Shown piece by piece: positions 46,506 to 57,878 of a DNA stretch of 64,000 nucleotides; positions within the stretch are counted from its first letter, which is position 1, and every line of letters starts with the position of its first letter. The DNA lies in contig NC_080079.1 of NCBI RefSeq assembly GCF_949987535.1, positions 52,439,000-52,502,999 on the forward strand, read 5' to 3'. This DNA comes from Balaenoptera acutorostrata (taxonomy: Eukaryota > Chordata > Mammalia > Artiodactyla > Balaenopteridae). The notes below the pieces were generated by a model. It did no database searches and was not told the origin of the DNA. It saw nothing but the letters and a program-made list of their open reading frames with translations. The position numbers and the translations under genes are program-made.

Positions 46506-47206
46506 GTATCACCTCACACCAGTTAGAATGGGCATCATCAGAAAATCTACAAACAACAAATGCTGGAGAGGGTGTGGAGAAAAGGGAACCCTCTTGCACT
46601 GTTGGTGGGAATGTAAATTGATACAGCCACTATGGAGAACAGTATGGAGGTTCCTTAAAAAACTAAAAATAGAATTACCATATGACCCAGCAATCCCACT
46701 ACTGGGCATATACCCAGAGAAAACCATAATTCAAAGAGACCCATGCACCCCAATGTTCATTGCAGCTCTATTTACAATAGTCAGGTGATGGAAGCAACCT
46801 AAATGCCCATCGACAGAAGAATGGATAAAGAAGATGTGGTACATATATACAATGGAATATTACTCAGCCATAAAAAGGAACGAAATTGGGTCATCTGTAG
46901 AGACGTGGATGGATCTAGAGACTGTCATACAGAGTGAAGTAAGTCAGAAAGAGAAAAACAAATATCATATATAACGCATATATGTGGAACCTAGAAAAAT
47001 GGTACAGATGAACTGGTCTGCAGGGCAGAAATAGAGACACAGATGTAGAGAACAAATGTATGGACACCAAGGGGGGAAAGCAGCGGTGGGTGGGGGTGGG
47101 GGTGTGATGAATTGGGAGACTGGGATTGACATGTATACACTGATGTGTATAAAATTAATGACTAATAAGAACCTGCTGTATAAAAAAATAAATTAAATTA
47201 AAAAAA
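46506..47206 (+). mobile_element. Second L1 3' end nested in register in the first
   Basis: About 700 bp of L1: the ORF2 C-terminus (46501-46788 frame with [16 protein letters not shown]) and a different 3' UTR ending 'agaacctgctgtataaaaaa' plus an A-tail at 47201-47210. A third copy of aaaactacaatgag (47207-47220) follows, and the outer L1 then resumes with the same ORF2 segment. The 3' UTR contains a G-rich stretch at about 47070-47105. Confidence 0.92.
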
Positions 47207-48100
47207 AAAACTACAATGAGGTATCACCTCACACTGGTCAGAATGGCCATCATCAAAAAATCTACAAACAATAAATACTGGAGAGGGTGTGGAGGAAAGG
47301 GAACCCTCTTGCACTGTTGGTAGGAATGTAAATTGATCCAGCCACTATGGAGAACAGTATGGAGGTTCCTTAAAAAACTAAAAATAGAACTATCATATGA
47401 CCCAGCAATCTCACTACTGGGCATATACCCTGAGAAAACCATAATTCAAAAAGAGTCATGGACCACAATGTTCATTGCAGCTCTATTTACAATAGCCAGG
47501 ACATGGAAGCAACCTAAGTGTCCATCAACAGATGAATGGATAAAGAAGATGCGGTACATATATACAATGGAATATTACTCTGCCAGAAAAAGAAACAAAA
47601 TTGAGTTATTTGTAGTGAGGTGGATGGACCTAGAGACTGTCATACAGAGTGAAGTAAGTCAGAAAGAGAAAAACAAATACCGTATGCTAACAGTATATAT
47701 GGAATCTAAAAAAAAAAAAAAAAAAAAAATGGTTCCGAAGAACCTAGGGGCAGGACAGGAATAGAGACACAGACGTAGAGAATGGACTTGAGGACACAGA
47801 GAGGGTGAAGGGTAAGCTGGGACAAAGTGAGACAGTGGCATAGACATATATACACTACCAAATGTAAAACAGATAGCTATGGGAAGCAGCCGCATAGCAC
47901 AGGGATTTCAGCTCAGTGCTTTGTGACCACTTAGAGGGGTGGGAAAGGGAGGGTGGGAGGGAGACGCAAGAGGGAGGAGATATGGGGATATAAGTATACG
48001 TATAGCTGATTCACTTTGCTATACAGCAGAAACTAACACATGATTGTAAAGCAATTACATTCCAATAAAGATGTAAAAAAAAAAAGAACACAAATTTCAC

Positions 48101-51100
48101 CCCCACTAAAGTGTTCTGCTTTGTCCCGACCCTAAGAACTGGACGTTGGCCGTGGTGAACTTAAAAGCAAAAAACTCAGAGTAGTCTGACCCTCCTGCCC
48201 AGCCTGTTGCACGCACTACAACTCTGCCACATGCCCTTCCAGGCTCCTGAGCCTCTCACATACTCTCTCCCACTGACATCCTCAGAAGGTACTTTAATAA
48301 AACCTCAAGGATCCGAGGGCTGAACAATGAACCAAACGCGTCATTCACCTGATCTTCTCCTGGAGGCCTTCATCTGATAAGAGTAATTATGCCTTTTCTT
48401 CCCCAGCTTGCTACTCCATATTTCTATTAATCAGCCTTCACATTCATTTAAAGACAGCTTTGATAAAATTATAAAATATTGGCAGAAAAAAGAAATTTAC
48501 TCTCATTTGTTATTGAGCCTTCCTTCCCTCCCAAGTTTGCAACAAATGGACCCCAAAATGGTGCCTGTAAAACAGCAGGGAGGTCTCTACTTCCCATCAT
48601 GGTTGCTACTAACACCTTCATGGCTCAAGGCCTCAGTGGGCCTTTGGGAACCAGCCACACTCCCTTCCATGGCATGGGACAGGCTGCAGGAGTTTTTACT
48701 AAGGCTGAGAATTCCAAGATAAACAGAAATTATATGCCATTCTCCCTGGATATACAATGCAGCTGTTTCCCCTGAGGGAACAGCTCCCACTACAGAGCTG
48801 CCATTAGGCAGTGGAGGAGGTGGGCCGGCCTACTCTCACCAGCCCTTTCGCTCCTGTTCTAATCTTTGACCTCTTTTCTTGCAGGGGGCAACAAACCAAT
48901 CTCTCTCTCCACTTGTTGTCCTGAAAGGCCTTTAACAAAAATTTTTCAATGTTTTAGGTTCCAGGAAAATCCAGGCCTCAAAGAGCCACGTCTTAAAAGC
49001 CACTTCTGCTTTGGATCCTGTAACACACTTGTCTCCCCCATTCCTCACACCCACCAACCATGTCAAGGATATAACAGCCTGCCTACTATCCTGGAGAAAT
49101 ACAGGGAGAAACTCTGAAATTAATCTGCATCCAATGAGCAGAGAAAAATAGGGTAGAAAAACCTCAGATGAGTACACACAAAATATACACATACATATAC
49201 AACTTAGAGACCCACATAAACAAGCATGAGAGAGTAAAGAACAGATGATTTACACCTATAACTTTCAAGTACAATCAAATCCAGGCAGAATCCCTTGGAC
49301 CACTTCTTATGAATTTTTGTAAAGAATCTAAGTGCTCAGCAGATGTTCTGGTGGATTCAGAGCATTTAACAGGTACCTCTGATAAGTGGTTCTAGAAGCC
49401 ACTGTTCCTTTGTCTAATGCAGTTACTTCCCTGGCTTGAAACCCATTTCGGGGCTATTAACGTGCAGAGCCAACAATATAAAATGTACCTGCAAAGTGAA
49501 GTAAAAAGGGTTTATTCAGGGACTTCTGAGCCCAGTTGTCTGTAATGAAGCTCTCATTTCTGCCTCTTCCTGGCCTCAGCTCTGATTCTGGAATATCACC
49601 ACCAACGGCTGAGCACACTTAGGGCTATCATTAGTTATGGCCATTTTTGCCTCAGCTCCAGCACTTGTGCGCTTCTTGCATTTCCCAGTGAATGGCTTAA
49701 AGAATGAACATTTTTCAAATTACTACTCTGTAGGTCAAAACTGTCAATTCTTCCTTAAAAACAACTGCAGGACCCCATTTTGAAAATGACTATTGTTATA
49801 TAGCACTGTAAGGAAAAGACCCACATTACTGAATAGAGCCATCAAGAGCAACTTAGACCCATTTCATGCCTGCCATATTTATCCCTGCTCCTTGGTGGAG
49901 CTGTGGTCTGTGAGTATTTAACGCCCTTTGTGGCGAGAAGTGTCAGGCTGGCTATGCATTCTTAATGGGTCTGTCTCTGCAGTCCAGGAATGAATGGGAG
50001 ACCTGATTTCAAGTGCAAGGACTGCCTTTGACAGACACATAAGATGAGTTGCTACAAAGCTGGGCAGGACCCGGTGTGTGTATTTTTTAAGTGTATGTAA
50101 ACGCACAGAACTTACTGTGTGTGTGCAAGCAGGAATGATCGGGCAGGTGGGACTTCTGTGTGCGATGGCGCCCGAGCTGCAGGGACATGGAGGGTGCACG
50201 GCGCCATCCTGATGACACACTTTACGAGCAGCACGCTCAACACAGCCGGCTACTGCATAGACGGAGCAAACCACCCCCTGCCGTGTGCAGACACGTCATG
50301 GCAGAGACACCCCGCGAAAAGCAGATTAAAAGGGCTTCAGTCTTTGGGAGGTAAGAAGAGGAGAAAGCATGCTCAACAGCCAGGCCCTCGGGGGGGGCAC
50401 ATGAGAGAAACCCCAGTACCTCTCCAATTTTAGAGAGGAAAGCACCATGCATTTGCGGTCATGGCAGGTCGGCTGGGGGCTGGTTTGCATCCGACGGCCT
50501 CATTCACATGTCTGGCAAGTGTGACCAGGGCTGCTGGGCACTCACCGGGCTGGCTCGGCCTTCTTCACAAGCTGGGTCGCAAGAAGGCAAGCCCCAGTGT
50601 ACAGGTAATGATCCACCCCATGCTCACATCACATTCGTTGGTGTCCCATTGGGCAAGGCAAAGTGACAGCCTGGCCCAGAGTCAACATAGGAGGGGGTCC
50701 ATGCAAGGACAAGGCACAGGAAGGTGTGACTCGTGGGGAGCCATTCATGTCACAAGCTACCACGCACTGTACGGTGCTGTCTCCCCCGCTGCGTGGGAAG
50801 CCCCTCTGGAACAGGCCTGCTCCTGCTTCCTCCTTATCCCCCAGTACTCAGCGTACAGTCCAGCTGGCTGGGGACAGGCAGGAGCTGCGGCAGGAAGCCA
50901 GAGTTCTGTCCAAGGCGCTGTACAGAAGAGACTCTCAGTAACGGCATGTTCCTCAGTCCTCGTCACAGCCGCTGGGTAATTATTAGGATTAATAAGGAGA
51001 GACTTCTGTGGCATCTGCCCAGGGCTGCCTCAAGCAGAAGCACAAGCAGCTTGGGCCAATGACTTGCTACAAAGCCTTCCTCTCCAAAGAAGTTTCCCAT

Positions 51101-51115
51101 GCATCCTATAGGTAC
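48101..51115. other. Unassigned, possibly single-copy sequence
   Basis: Three kilobases without a recognised repeat, the longest such stretch beside 24.2-27.3 kb. 50100-51060 is richer in G+C and CpG than its surroundings and holds overlapping ORFs on both strands (longest 172 codons at 50461-50979 plus, 118 codons at 49918-50274 minus). None has a domain I know. Possible splice donors occur (for example after position 50604, cag/gtaatg), but no complete exon is convincing. Confidence 0.4.
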
Positions 51116-51119
51116 CATG

Positions 51120-51300
51120 CTCAGTGATTATTATTTAATTTATTCCCCCCACACAACCCTGCAGAGTAACAATTATTAAGCCCATTTTATAGATTGGTAA
51201 CCTGAGGCTCAAAGCACAACAACTTGCCCAAAGTCACAAGGCTTGGCCTTGCTTGTCACAAGCATGCCTGTCTCTCTCCAAAGCCTATGTTAGACTGCAC
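51120..51300 (+). repeat. MIR-type SINE fragment
   Basis: 'cccattttatagattggtaa' (about 51181), 'cctgaggctcaaagcac' and 'cttgcccaaagtcacaagg' (about 51223) are the MIR core and 3' part. Confidence 0.85.
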
Positions 51301-51399
51301 ACCTTTTTGCCCCTGAAAGGCTGCTCTGGGTCTAGCTTTCCAGCCAAACACCAGGAATGCTAGATGTTCTAGCCTATGGCCCTGCCTGCATTTGAGAAT

Positions 51400-51590
51400 G
51401 ATGTGCAGGGTAATGGAGCAATTGAAAATGTTGGCTTTGGAGTAAAACTGTCAGGGTTTGAATAGATTACCTCTATCTTCGGCAGTTTTCTAATTTGTAA
51501 AATGGGATCATCATCATCTTACTCAGAGGGTTGTTTTGAGGCTTAAGTGAGATGACGAAAGTGCTTAGAAAAGAATGCCAGGAGCACTCA
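51400..51590 (+). repeat. MIR-type SINE fragment
   Basis: 'gtttgaatagattacctc', 'taatttgtaaaatgggatca' (about 51491), 'agggttgttttgaggctta' (about 51527) follow the MIR order. The 3' end of the 233-codon minus ORF (51565-52266) runs into this repeat. Confidence 0.85.
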
Positions 51591-53125
51591 AAAAAATATT
51601 CATGGTTACAATTATAATAGGTTGAGTTCCATCCTGACCCTTGAGGGCAAATGAATAGTGTCTTATTAGGAGACATAGCTGGGCACAGGAAGACCAACAG
51701 CAAAGAAACTGGTGAAGAATGACAGTGTATATGAAGGTAATATTGAAAATAATTCCTGTTTGGTACAGGAGAGGCAGTGACCACTCGGAACAGACTTCAG
51801 CGTTAACTACCAGTGTGTCAGGTGTCTTATGACAGACTGAGCATGAGTCCTCAAGCTGTGGACCTGACCTGGGCGGTGAGGAGAGGAGCTGGAGGGCAGA
51901 GCTGGCCCAAAAGGCTGGGAAAAGGGCTTCCCGAAGGCTTCCTTCTCCAGTGGGCAGGAAACGTCTGGGAGCAGGGCCCCAGTCCTGAAGGGTAGAGGTC
52001 CTGGGTAGGGACTCTTGCCAAGGAGAGGAAGGAGGTTTCAGAAGAAGACAGGATCCACTAACCTGACCAGAGTCCTGGGACGGGTCTGGGACGGGGAACA
52101 CGGCAGGAACCACACCAGATGGGGTCCAGGGATGAGCCCCAAGGAACTGTGGCTGCTCTGCCCTGCCTGACTCAGATCTGATCGTCTCAGGAGACGGTCT
52201 GCCTACAGACAGAGTAGGGCTTGGTGGTGGAATAGGAGGAATAGAGGGGAGTAGGGTGAAAGCCATGGAGGAGACAGGCCTGTGAGACTAAGATCTTCCC
52301 CTCTGAGAAGCCACCTAGCACTGTGGATCCTGCCACAGGTGGGGACCACAGTGGCCCAGCTTAGCCAGGACAGCTTGGTCTGCCACGTCCTTCCCTTCCT
52401 CCTGCCTGTTAATAAGCCCTGATCTCCCCCCGGGAAAGCACACATGAGTAGTAACAAGAGCAGGAGCCTCAACACTCCAGTTCCAGAATTCATGCCAGCC
52501 ACCTCCCCTTTGCCCACTCTGACCCTTCCTTCTCCCTCTCTCTGCACTTCAACTCTCGTGAATCATCTGGTCCTGCTTTACTGATAACCCTCCTCTGACT
52601 CTTCAGTCTCCTTGAGGGCGAGATTCTGGACGCTGCCTCGTCCCCAGTCTCTCACATTAGATCATCATAGCGCTGGAGACCCTCTAAAGCCTCAGTGGAC
52701 TCCACCTTCCCAGGCCAACAGAGCTGACCAGCTTCTCGCCAAGAAGGGTATCCCACTGTCCACTTGGGATTAGGCTGGGTGAAAGCCTCCCAGTCAGGCA
52801 GAAGAGGTCCAGGCTGCCTGTCTTCTGCACCCTTCCCCCTGGGTCTTCTAATGGGCAGTTCTATGTATTCAGATGAGGAATGGAGTTTGCCAAAGAGAAA
52901 AAGATCCGGGGACGGATCTTCGCATTTCTCCCTGGATGTGTTTAGGAAAACCTACCTTGGCTGAGCTGCTTCTTCTGCTGCAGATGCTGATAATTAACAA
53001 CTGGCAGAGGCAGGAGCTCTTGAGGATGATTTGGCCACTGACTCACAGAGAAAATTCAGAGCATCATAGCCAGAAGGCCACCCTCAGCAAATGCAAAGGG
53101 GCCAACCTCGCATTCTCCATCAGTG
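51591..53125. other. Unassigned, GC-moderate sequence with weak gene-like signals
   Basis: Minus ORFs at 51565-52266 (233 codons) and 52203-52547 (114 codons) overlap. The second contains, from an internal Met near 52490, a leucine run (LRLLLLLLLMCAF) resembling a signal peptide. A candidate internal exon on the minus strand spans 52202-52063: acceptor 'ctctgtctgtag' and donor cag/gttagt. No protein family is recognised and no continuation exon was found. Confidence 0.3.
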
Positions 53126-53129
53126 CAGT

Positions 53130-53335
53130 GGGATTTAGAGTCAAACAGACCTGAGTTCCGGGCCCAGGCAGTATGACCTTGAGCACATTACTTAGCTCTG
53201 AGCCTGTTTCTTTGTCAGCAAAATAGAGATAAAAATGCCACCACCACCACTCCCCCCACCCCAAGGATCCAAGGAGGATTAAACAAGATAACCTAGATAA
53301 AGTGTCTGCCCTGCCGTTGGTGGTGCTCAATATAG
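53130..53335 (+). repeat. MIR-type SINE fragment
   Basis: 'atttagagtcaaacagacct' (about 53132), 'gtatgaccttgagcacatta' (about 53171) and 'gtgctcaatatag' at the end fit MIR. A CCA-rich patch (about 53239-53262) interrupts it. Confidence 0.85.
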
Positions 53336-53424
53336 TTTCACTCCCATTCGCTGTCCTCCCTTCCCCTCCTAATAGCAGTGGCAACAAATCCTTTCCTTTC
53401 CCTCCTAGAAGGTGCCAGAATTTT

Positions 53425-54006
53425 TTTTTAAACATCTTTATTGGAGTATAATTGCTTTACAATGGTGTGTCAGTTTCTGCTTTATAACAAAGTGAATCAG
53501 TTATACATATACATATGTCCCCAGATCTCTTCCCTCTTGCGTCTCCCTCCCTCCCACCCTCCCTATCCTACCCCTCTAGGTGGTCACAAAGCACCTAGCT
53601 GATCTCCCTGTGCTATGCGGCTGCTTCCCACTAGCTATCTATTTTACCTTCGGTAGTGTATATATGTCCATGCCACTCTCTCACTTTGTCACATCTTACC
53701 CTTCCCCCTCCCCATATCCTCAAGTCCATTCTCTCCATTCTCTAGCAGGTCTGTGTCTTTATTCCTGTCTTGCCACTAGGTTCTTCATGACCTTTTTTTT
53801 TTTTCCCTTAGATTCCATATATATGTGTTAGCATACTGTATTTGTTTTTCTCTTTCTGACTTACTTCACTCTGTATGACAGACTCGAGGTCCATCCACCT
53901 CACTACAAATACCTCCATTTCGTTTCTTTTTATGGCTGAGTAATATTCCATTGTATACATGTGCCACATCTTCTTTATCCATTCATCCGATGATGGACAC
54001 TGAGGG
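53425..54006 (-). mobile_element. Young L1 3' end, 5'-truncated, with target duplications
   Basis: It spans the ORF2 C-terminus to the 3' UTR on the minus strand. The minus ORF at 53808-54119 includes the L1 C-terminal peptide. Target duplications aggtgccagaatttt are at 53410-53424 and 54007-54021, which identifies this as the original insertion site. Its truncation point is identical to that of the 39-kb copy. Confidence 0.95.
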
Positions 54007-54372
54007 AGGTGCCAGAATTTTAAGCAGCAGCTCAGGCTCATGCTGGCTAGTATTTCACTGCCCAAGCTATTCATCTGGCTCAACAAAAGCTCCTCCTCCT
54101 CCCTCCTCCTCCCTCCCATTATTTAGTATCCTTTTCATCTCCCATCCAGGCCATTTATACAGTTCCCTAACTCCCAATCTTACCTTCCCTAACCCCTCCT
54201 AAGCCCCAGACTGAAAAGAATTGCCTTTTTCCACTCTGCTGACCACCTCTAGATGTACAAGTCACTTAGCACCGGAGGAAATATTGAATTTTCTCCTGTT
54301 CTGCTGAGGTTACCCACCACGGGCCATTAAAAAGATAACCATTTTTAAAATATACTTGACAGTCTGGAAGAT
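54007..54372. repeat. Source of the tract copied to 39.6-40.3 kb
   Basis: Otherwise single-copy DNA adjoining the 53-kb L1, matching the 39-kb copy with one visible mismatch apart from the SINE there. It contains (CTC/CTT)-rich text near 54086-54118. The ORF at 53951-54202 is identical in sequence to that at 39537-39788, which reflects the duplication rather than selection. Confidence 0.9.
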
Positions 54373-55069
54373 ATATTTGAGATATCAGAAAACTGAGCCC
54401 TTTATGTGACATTTAGAATATATAGTGTGGCGATGTATTTCTAAAATGTGTGATATACCTTATGAATTTATATTGCGTACATGGCACTTAGATATTTGTA
54501 TTATTTTTCCTCTGTGAATTCAAAGTTTCTAGATAATTTCCCCATTTGAGCTTCCCCTTCTTATTACTGGGCACTTGGCCAAGATAGCATGGGAAAAAAA
54601 AGACATGATGCAGAGTTCAAGGTCAGTTAGCTGTTGATTTCACGTCATGTAGCCCCAGGGGAGCCCAGAGGGAGTGCTGAGAAGGAAGGTGTTTCCGTTT
54701 GCCAGGCACACATACACACCACCAATAATTATATATATATCTCAGGTAGGTGCTAATGAGAAAACTGAAGCTGGAGCAGTGAAGTCCCTTGCTCCCAGTC
54801 AGGCAGCCAATGAGGGGCAGAAGCAAGATTAGAGTCCAGGTCAGCCAGACGCCCAACCAGCACATCTGCCCACAGCACCTCCCTGCCCTCAAGGAAGAGC
54901 CCAGGGTCTGAAGGCTACTGTCTTGTAGGGAAAACAGTGACAATGGGATAGGACTTGAGTCTGAGACACAAGAGGACATGCAGGCTCATCCTCAGGACTT
55001 CTGAGGCTGGAAATCACCTTGGCTGGAACAGCGATGAGACTCAGAGTAGGTAGGAGGAAACAGACACAG
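54373..55069 (+). other. Mostly unassigned, with a MIR fragment
   Basis: 54745-54880 reads like MIR (gagaaaactgaagctggagc, 'ccagtcaggcagccaatg'). The remainder is unassigned. A short (AT)n sits at about 54730-54741. Confidence 0.6.
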
Positions 55070-55345
55070 TAACTAACATGAAATGCCAACTCCTTCACAT
55101 GGCATGCAAGGTCCTCCCCGATCTGGCCCCAAGTGTTCTGCCCTACCTCCTCTCTCTCTCCCATCCCTGATGTCTGACAGATGTTCCCATCCCCCACAAA
55201 TGCTTTGTCAAGTCCTGACAAATGATGTCATGTCTGCCTCCGTAAGGCCTCTCCACTCTCCTCCTAGCTGGTCCTGCTCATCATCCTCACTCCTCCTCCA
55301 GCTCTTCGCTAACCCTCCACCCACAGTCCTGGAGGCTTTCCCACT
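55070..55345 (+). mobile_element. LINE-2 fragment
   Basis: 'ccttcacatggcatgcaagg' (about 55092) and 'cctccccgatctggcccc' (about 55111) are characteristic of L2. It is decayed, with no 3' end. Confidence 0.8.
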
Positions 55346-55394
55346 AAGCGTGTGCTGGACACCTGTCACAGTGAGCATCCCCTCCTCTAATGAC

Positions 55395-55560
55395 CTTGTT
55401 GTAAGCTATCAATAGTTAAACCCATTTTACAAATGGGAAGAGTAAAACTCAGTGGACTCCCTTAACTTACCCAAGGTCCACACTAGTGACTTTGGAGCTG
55501 AAACGAGACTGAGCTCCCTCTGACTTTAGAGCTCTGCTATACACACAACACCTTTCTGTG
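55395..55560 (+). repeat. MIR-type SINE fragment
   Basis: 'acccattttacaaatgggaag' near 55420 and 'acttacccaaggtccacac' near 55465 are MIR core and 3' text. Confidence 0.85.
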
Positions 55561-57089
55561 TCTCCCACAACCCCAGTCTTGGGCTGGGAGCCTGCTAAGA
55601 ATGCCAGGCAGCTTCAGGCAAGACAGAACCACCTCCCTCCTGCCTCTGCCTTCTTCCTTCTCGACATGTGGGCCTCTGCTACTGTGCCCTCCTGTCTCTC
55701 CACGTCAATACACAGGCATCTTCATGTTTACTCCTCTGTTAGTCGTCTCCCCAGTCATATTTCACTAGACCATGCTCTCTGCTCCAAGAAGCAACACTTC
55801 TAAATCCATAGCAGGACCTTGATTCAAGGCATCTTCCTGATCCCCTCACTTTCCCCAGATTCAGACATTCCCTGCTCTTGCCTCCTAGAGCAGTGAGCTT
55901 ATATCCATGCAAGGCCACATTCTCCCAAACTGCCTCCTCACCAACGGCAGCCTCGAGCCGTGGCCCTCAAGTGCAATAATTAGGTAACCTGCTCACAAAT
56001 TCAACCTGCCCACTCTCTTTCCCTCCCTCTCCCAGTACTTCTTTCATCAACCCTACCATCTACAAGAACAGACTATTCCTAAAAGCCCGCTGCATCAGCT
56101 CCAGCTCCCTGTCTCTGAGGCCCACACCTGTCACGGCCAAAGCTACAGCTGGAGGAATATTCGGGCCATTGCCATTCCCAGGAGGGCACTGCTTGCCCCA
56201 GGGTTCACCACTCTAAGAATGTTCTCCAGGCTTCAGTCAGATTCTATCAGGCTCTAACCAGCCCTACCTTCCACTTGGATTCCTGTGATTTTAAAAAGAG
56301 CAGCCATTCTGAGAGTGGGCACTACAATGAACCTCCGATTCTCAATTCAAATGAACTTGACGGAGCAAGAGATCTCTGCTCTTGGCCAGAAACAGAGACA
56401 ACTGTCATTTATGGTGGTTTCAAGAAATTCCAAATCTTCCAAATAAAACATTAAGCCCAAATCCAAATCTGGACACTTCTTGAAGATCCAAATACATCAT
56501 TATCACCATTATCATCATCATCATCATCATCATAACAATATCAGGTCAATCCTAATATTATAAAATAGCCATAGTATAGGAAATGGAGAATCGGATTGTA
56601 ACTGGCTTGCCACGGGTGACAGACCACTTACTATTAACCAATGACTGTGTGTCAGGCACCCTTCTAGGAACTGGGGGACAAAACAGTGTACAAGATAGAG
56701 GGCCCTGCCCTTAGGAAACTTACATTCCAGGAAAGTACCTGACACAGGCCGCCCCAGCTGGGCGCGGAGAAAAGAGGGTGGCAAGTGCAGAGTGTCTGCT
56801 AAGCCCCAGGTGAGGGCCAACCGGGTGAAGGAAAGCATGTCTGGGGCCACGGGCAGCAGCTGGTGGGCCAGGAGCCTGTGCAGCTGTGGGAGCCTCAGGG
56901 GCGGGCTGATGGCTCTTCGCTCACAGACAGGGCTCTACCTGCACCCAACTTAGCACTTGAAAGGGACTCAAGTCTCAAAGGATTTCCTGCTGCTTTGTCC
57001 TTAAAGTACACTCTGCTGTCATTGCTGTTTACAAAGAATGAAAAGAAAGCTAAATGCCCAGAACCAGTACTCAGAAAGCTTTTAGGACC
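55561..57089. other. Unassigned sequence
   Basis: C/T-rich parts at 55600-56270 may be old L2. A (CAT)n run lies at about 56509-56532. An ancient repeat fragment is likely at 56640-56735 (gtcaggcacccttctaggaa). The 106-codon ORF at 56530-56850 (minus) overlaps these and is not credible as a gene. Confidence 0.4.
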
Positions 57090-57878
57090 TCAGCGCTGAA
57101 CAGACGAGCCTTGGGAAAATGCTGAGTTTGATTTGAGCAAAGCCACTCCACTCACATGATTGCTTCGGGAAGGGAGTCCCATTTTACAGCCAAAAAGGAG
57201 AGAAAGGACGTACGAACAGGGTGACTTGAGCATCCCCAAATCCCCGGATTTAGAAGGGTTCATCCTACTAGGACTCTGACTCACGGGGTTTACTCTCCCA
57301 GAGCTGAGCCTGAAGATGGTGGAGGGGGAGCAGACCCGTGCCCCTTCCATCCTGTGGCATTGTTCCAGACCAAACTCCACGTGCAACATCCAGAGGTTAT
57401 TTTCTTCCCTTGACAGACAGCTGGAGTCACAGTTGAGCCCAGGAATGGGGCTGGGGGGGTGAGGGTCGCAGGGAGGATGCTGTAAAAGCTCCAGCAGAAG
57501 AAGCCAAAGGTGACAATAGCAGAGCCTTGGAAACAGCCAGAGAGGCATCAGCCTCGAGAAGTACAAGACACAGGTACAAGAACAGAAGCAAGACGCACAA
57601 AAGTGAGGTGCGGAACATAATCCACAGAGCACAAAGCTGTGACGGAGTTGCTGAAAATCTGTCCGAGCTGTCCTCCCAGGGGCTCCTAGCTGTGACCCTA
57701 CGACTGCCCATGACATCTGCGTTTGCTGTGCCTTTAGCGCTGGGGAAAGTAGACCTCTTAACCCTGGGATGTGTGAATGGGCTTCAGGAAGGGCTACAGC
57801 AGAGCATCTGAGACATCTAATTAGTGCACTAAGGTTGCATGCCATGGATTTGACGACGCTAAGCACGCATTTTTGCAA
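57090..57878 (-). other. Longest ORF in the window (262 codons), no family recognised
   Basis: The reading frame is open from ATG to stop for 789 bp and overlaps no repeat that I recognise. It is rich in Cys, Leu and Ser and contains a hydrophobic, cysteine-rich middle (CASCFCSCTCVLYFSRLMPL, about residues 93-112), then Pro-rich text. I see no known domain, no clear signal peptide and no ordered motif. A 94-codon plus-strand ORF (57527-57811) lies opposite. In non-coding DNA of this composition one ORF of such length in 64 kb can occur by chance. I infer it is probably not coding. Confidence 0.25.

Larger units (their letters stand above)
45121..48084 (+). mobile_element. Young L1, 5'-truncated, with nested SINE and L1
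   Basis: Target duplications agaacacaaatatcac (45105-45120) and agaacacaaatttcac (48085-48100, one mismatch) bound the element. It begins inside ORF2, in the late reverse-transcriptase region; the thumb/C-terminal text runs from about 45168 ([20 protein letters not shown]). After two nested insertions at one site it resumes at 47221 and ends with the L1 3' UTR, 'ccaataaagatgt' and an A-tail. Frames at 45168-45470, 45642-45938 and 47333-47764 are ORF2 pieces interrupted by frameshifts, so it is inactive. Its 3' UTR is the same family as the minus-strand L1s at 39 and 53 kb. Confidence 0.95.

Noticed and set aside
50461..50979. 172-codon plus-strand ORF as a gene
   Set aside because: Equally long ORFs occupy other frames and the opposite strand of the same GC-richer patch, and no family is recognised.
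51565..52266. 233-codon minus-strand ORF as a complete gene
   Set aside because: Its C-terminal part runs into a MIR repeat and no domain is recognisable; only a possible exon within it is kept as a weak finding.
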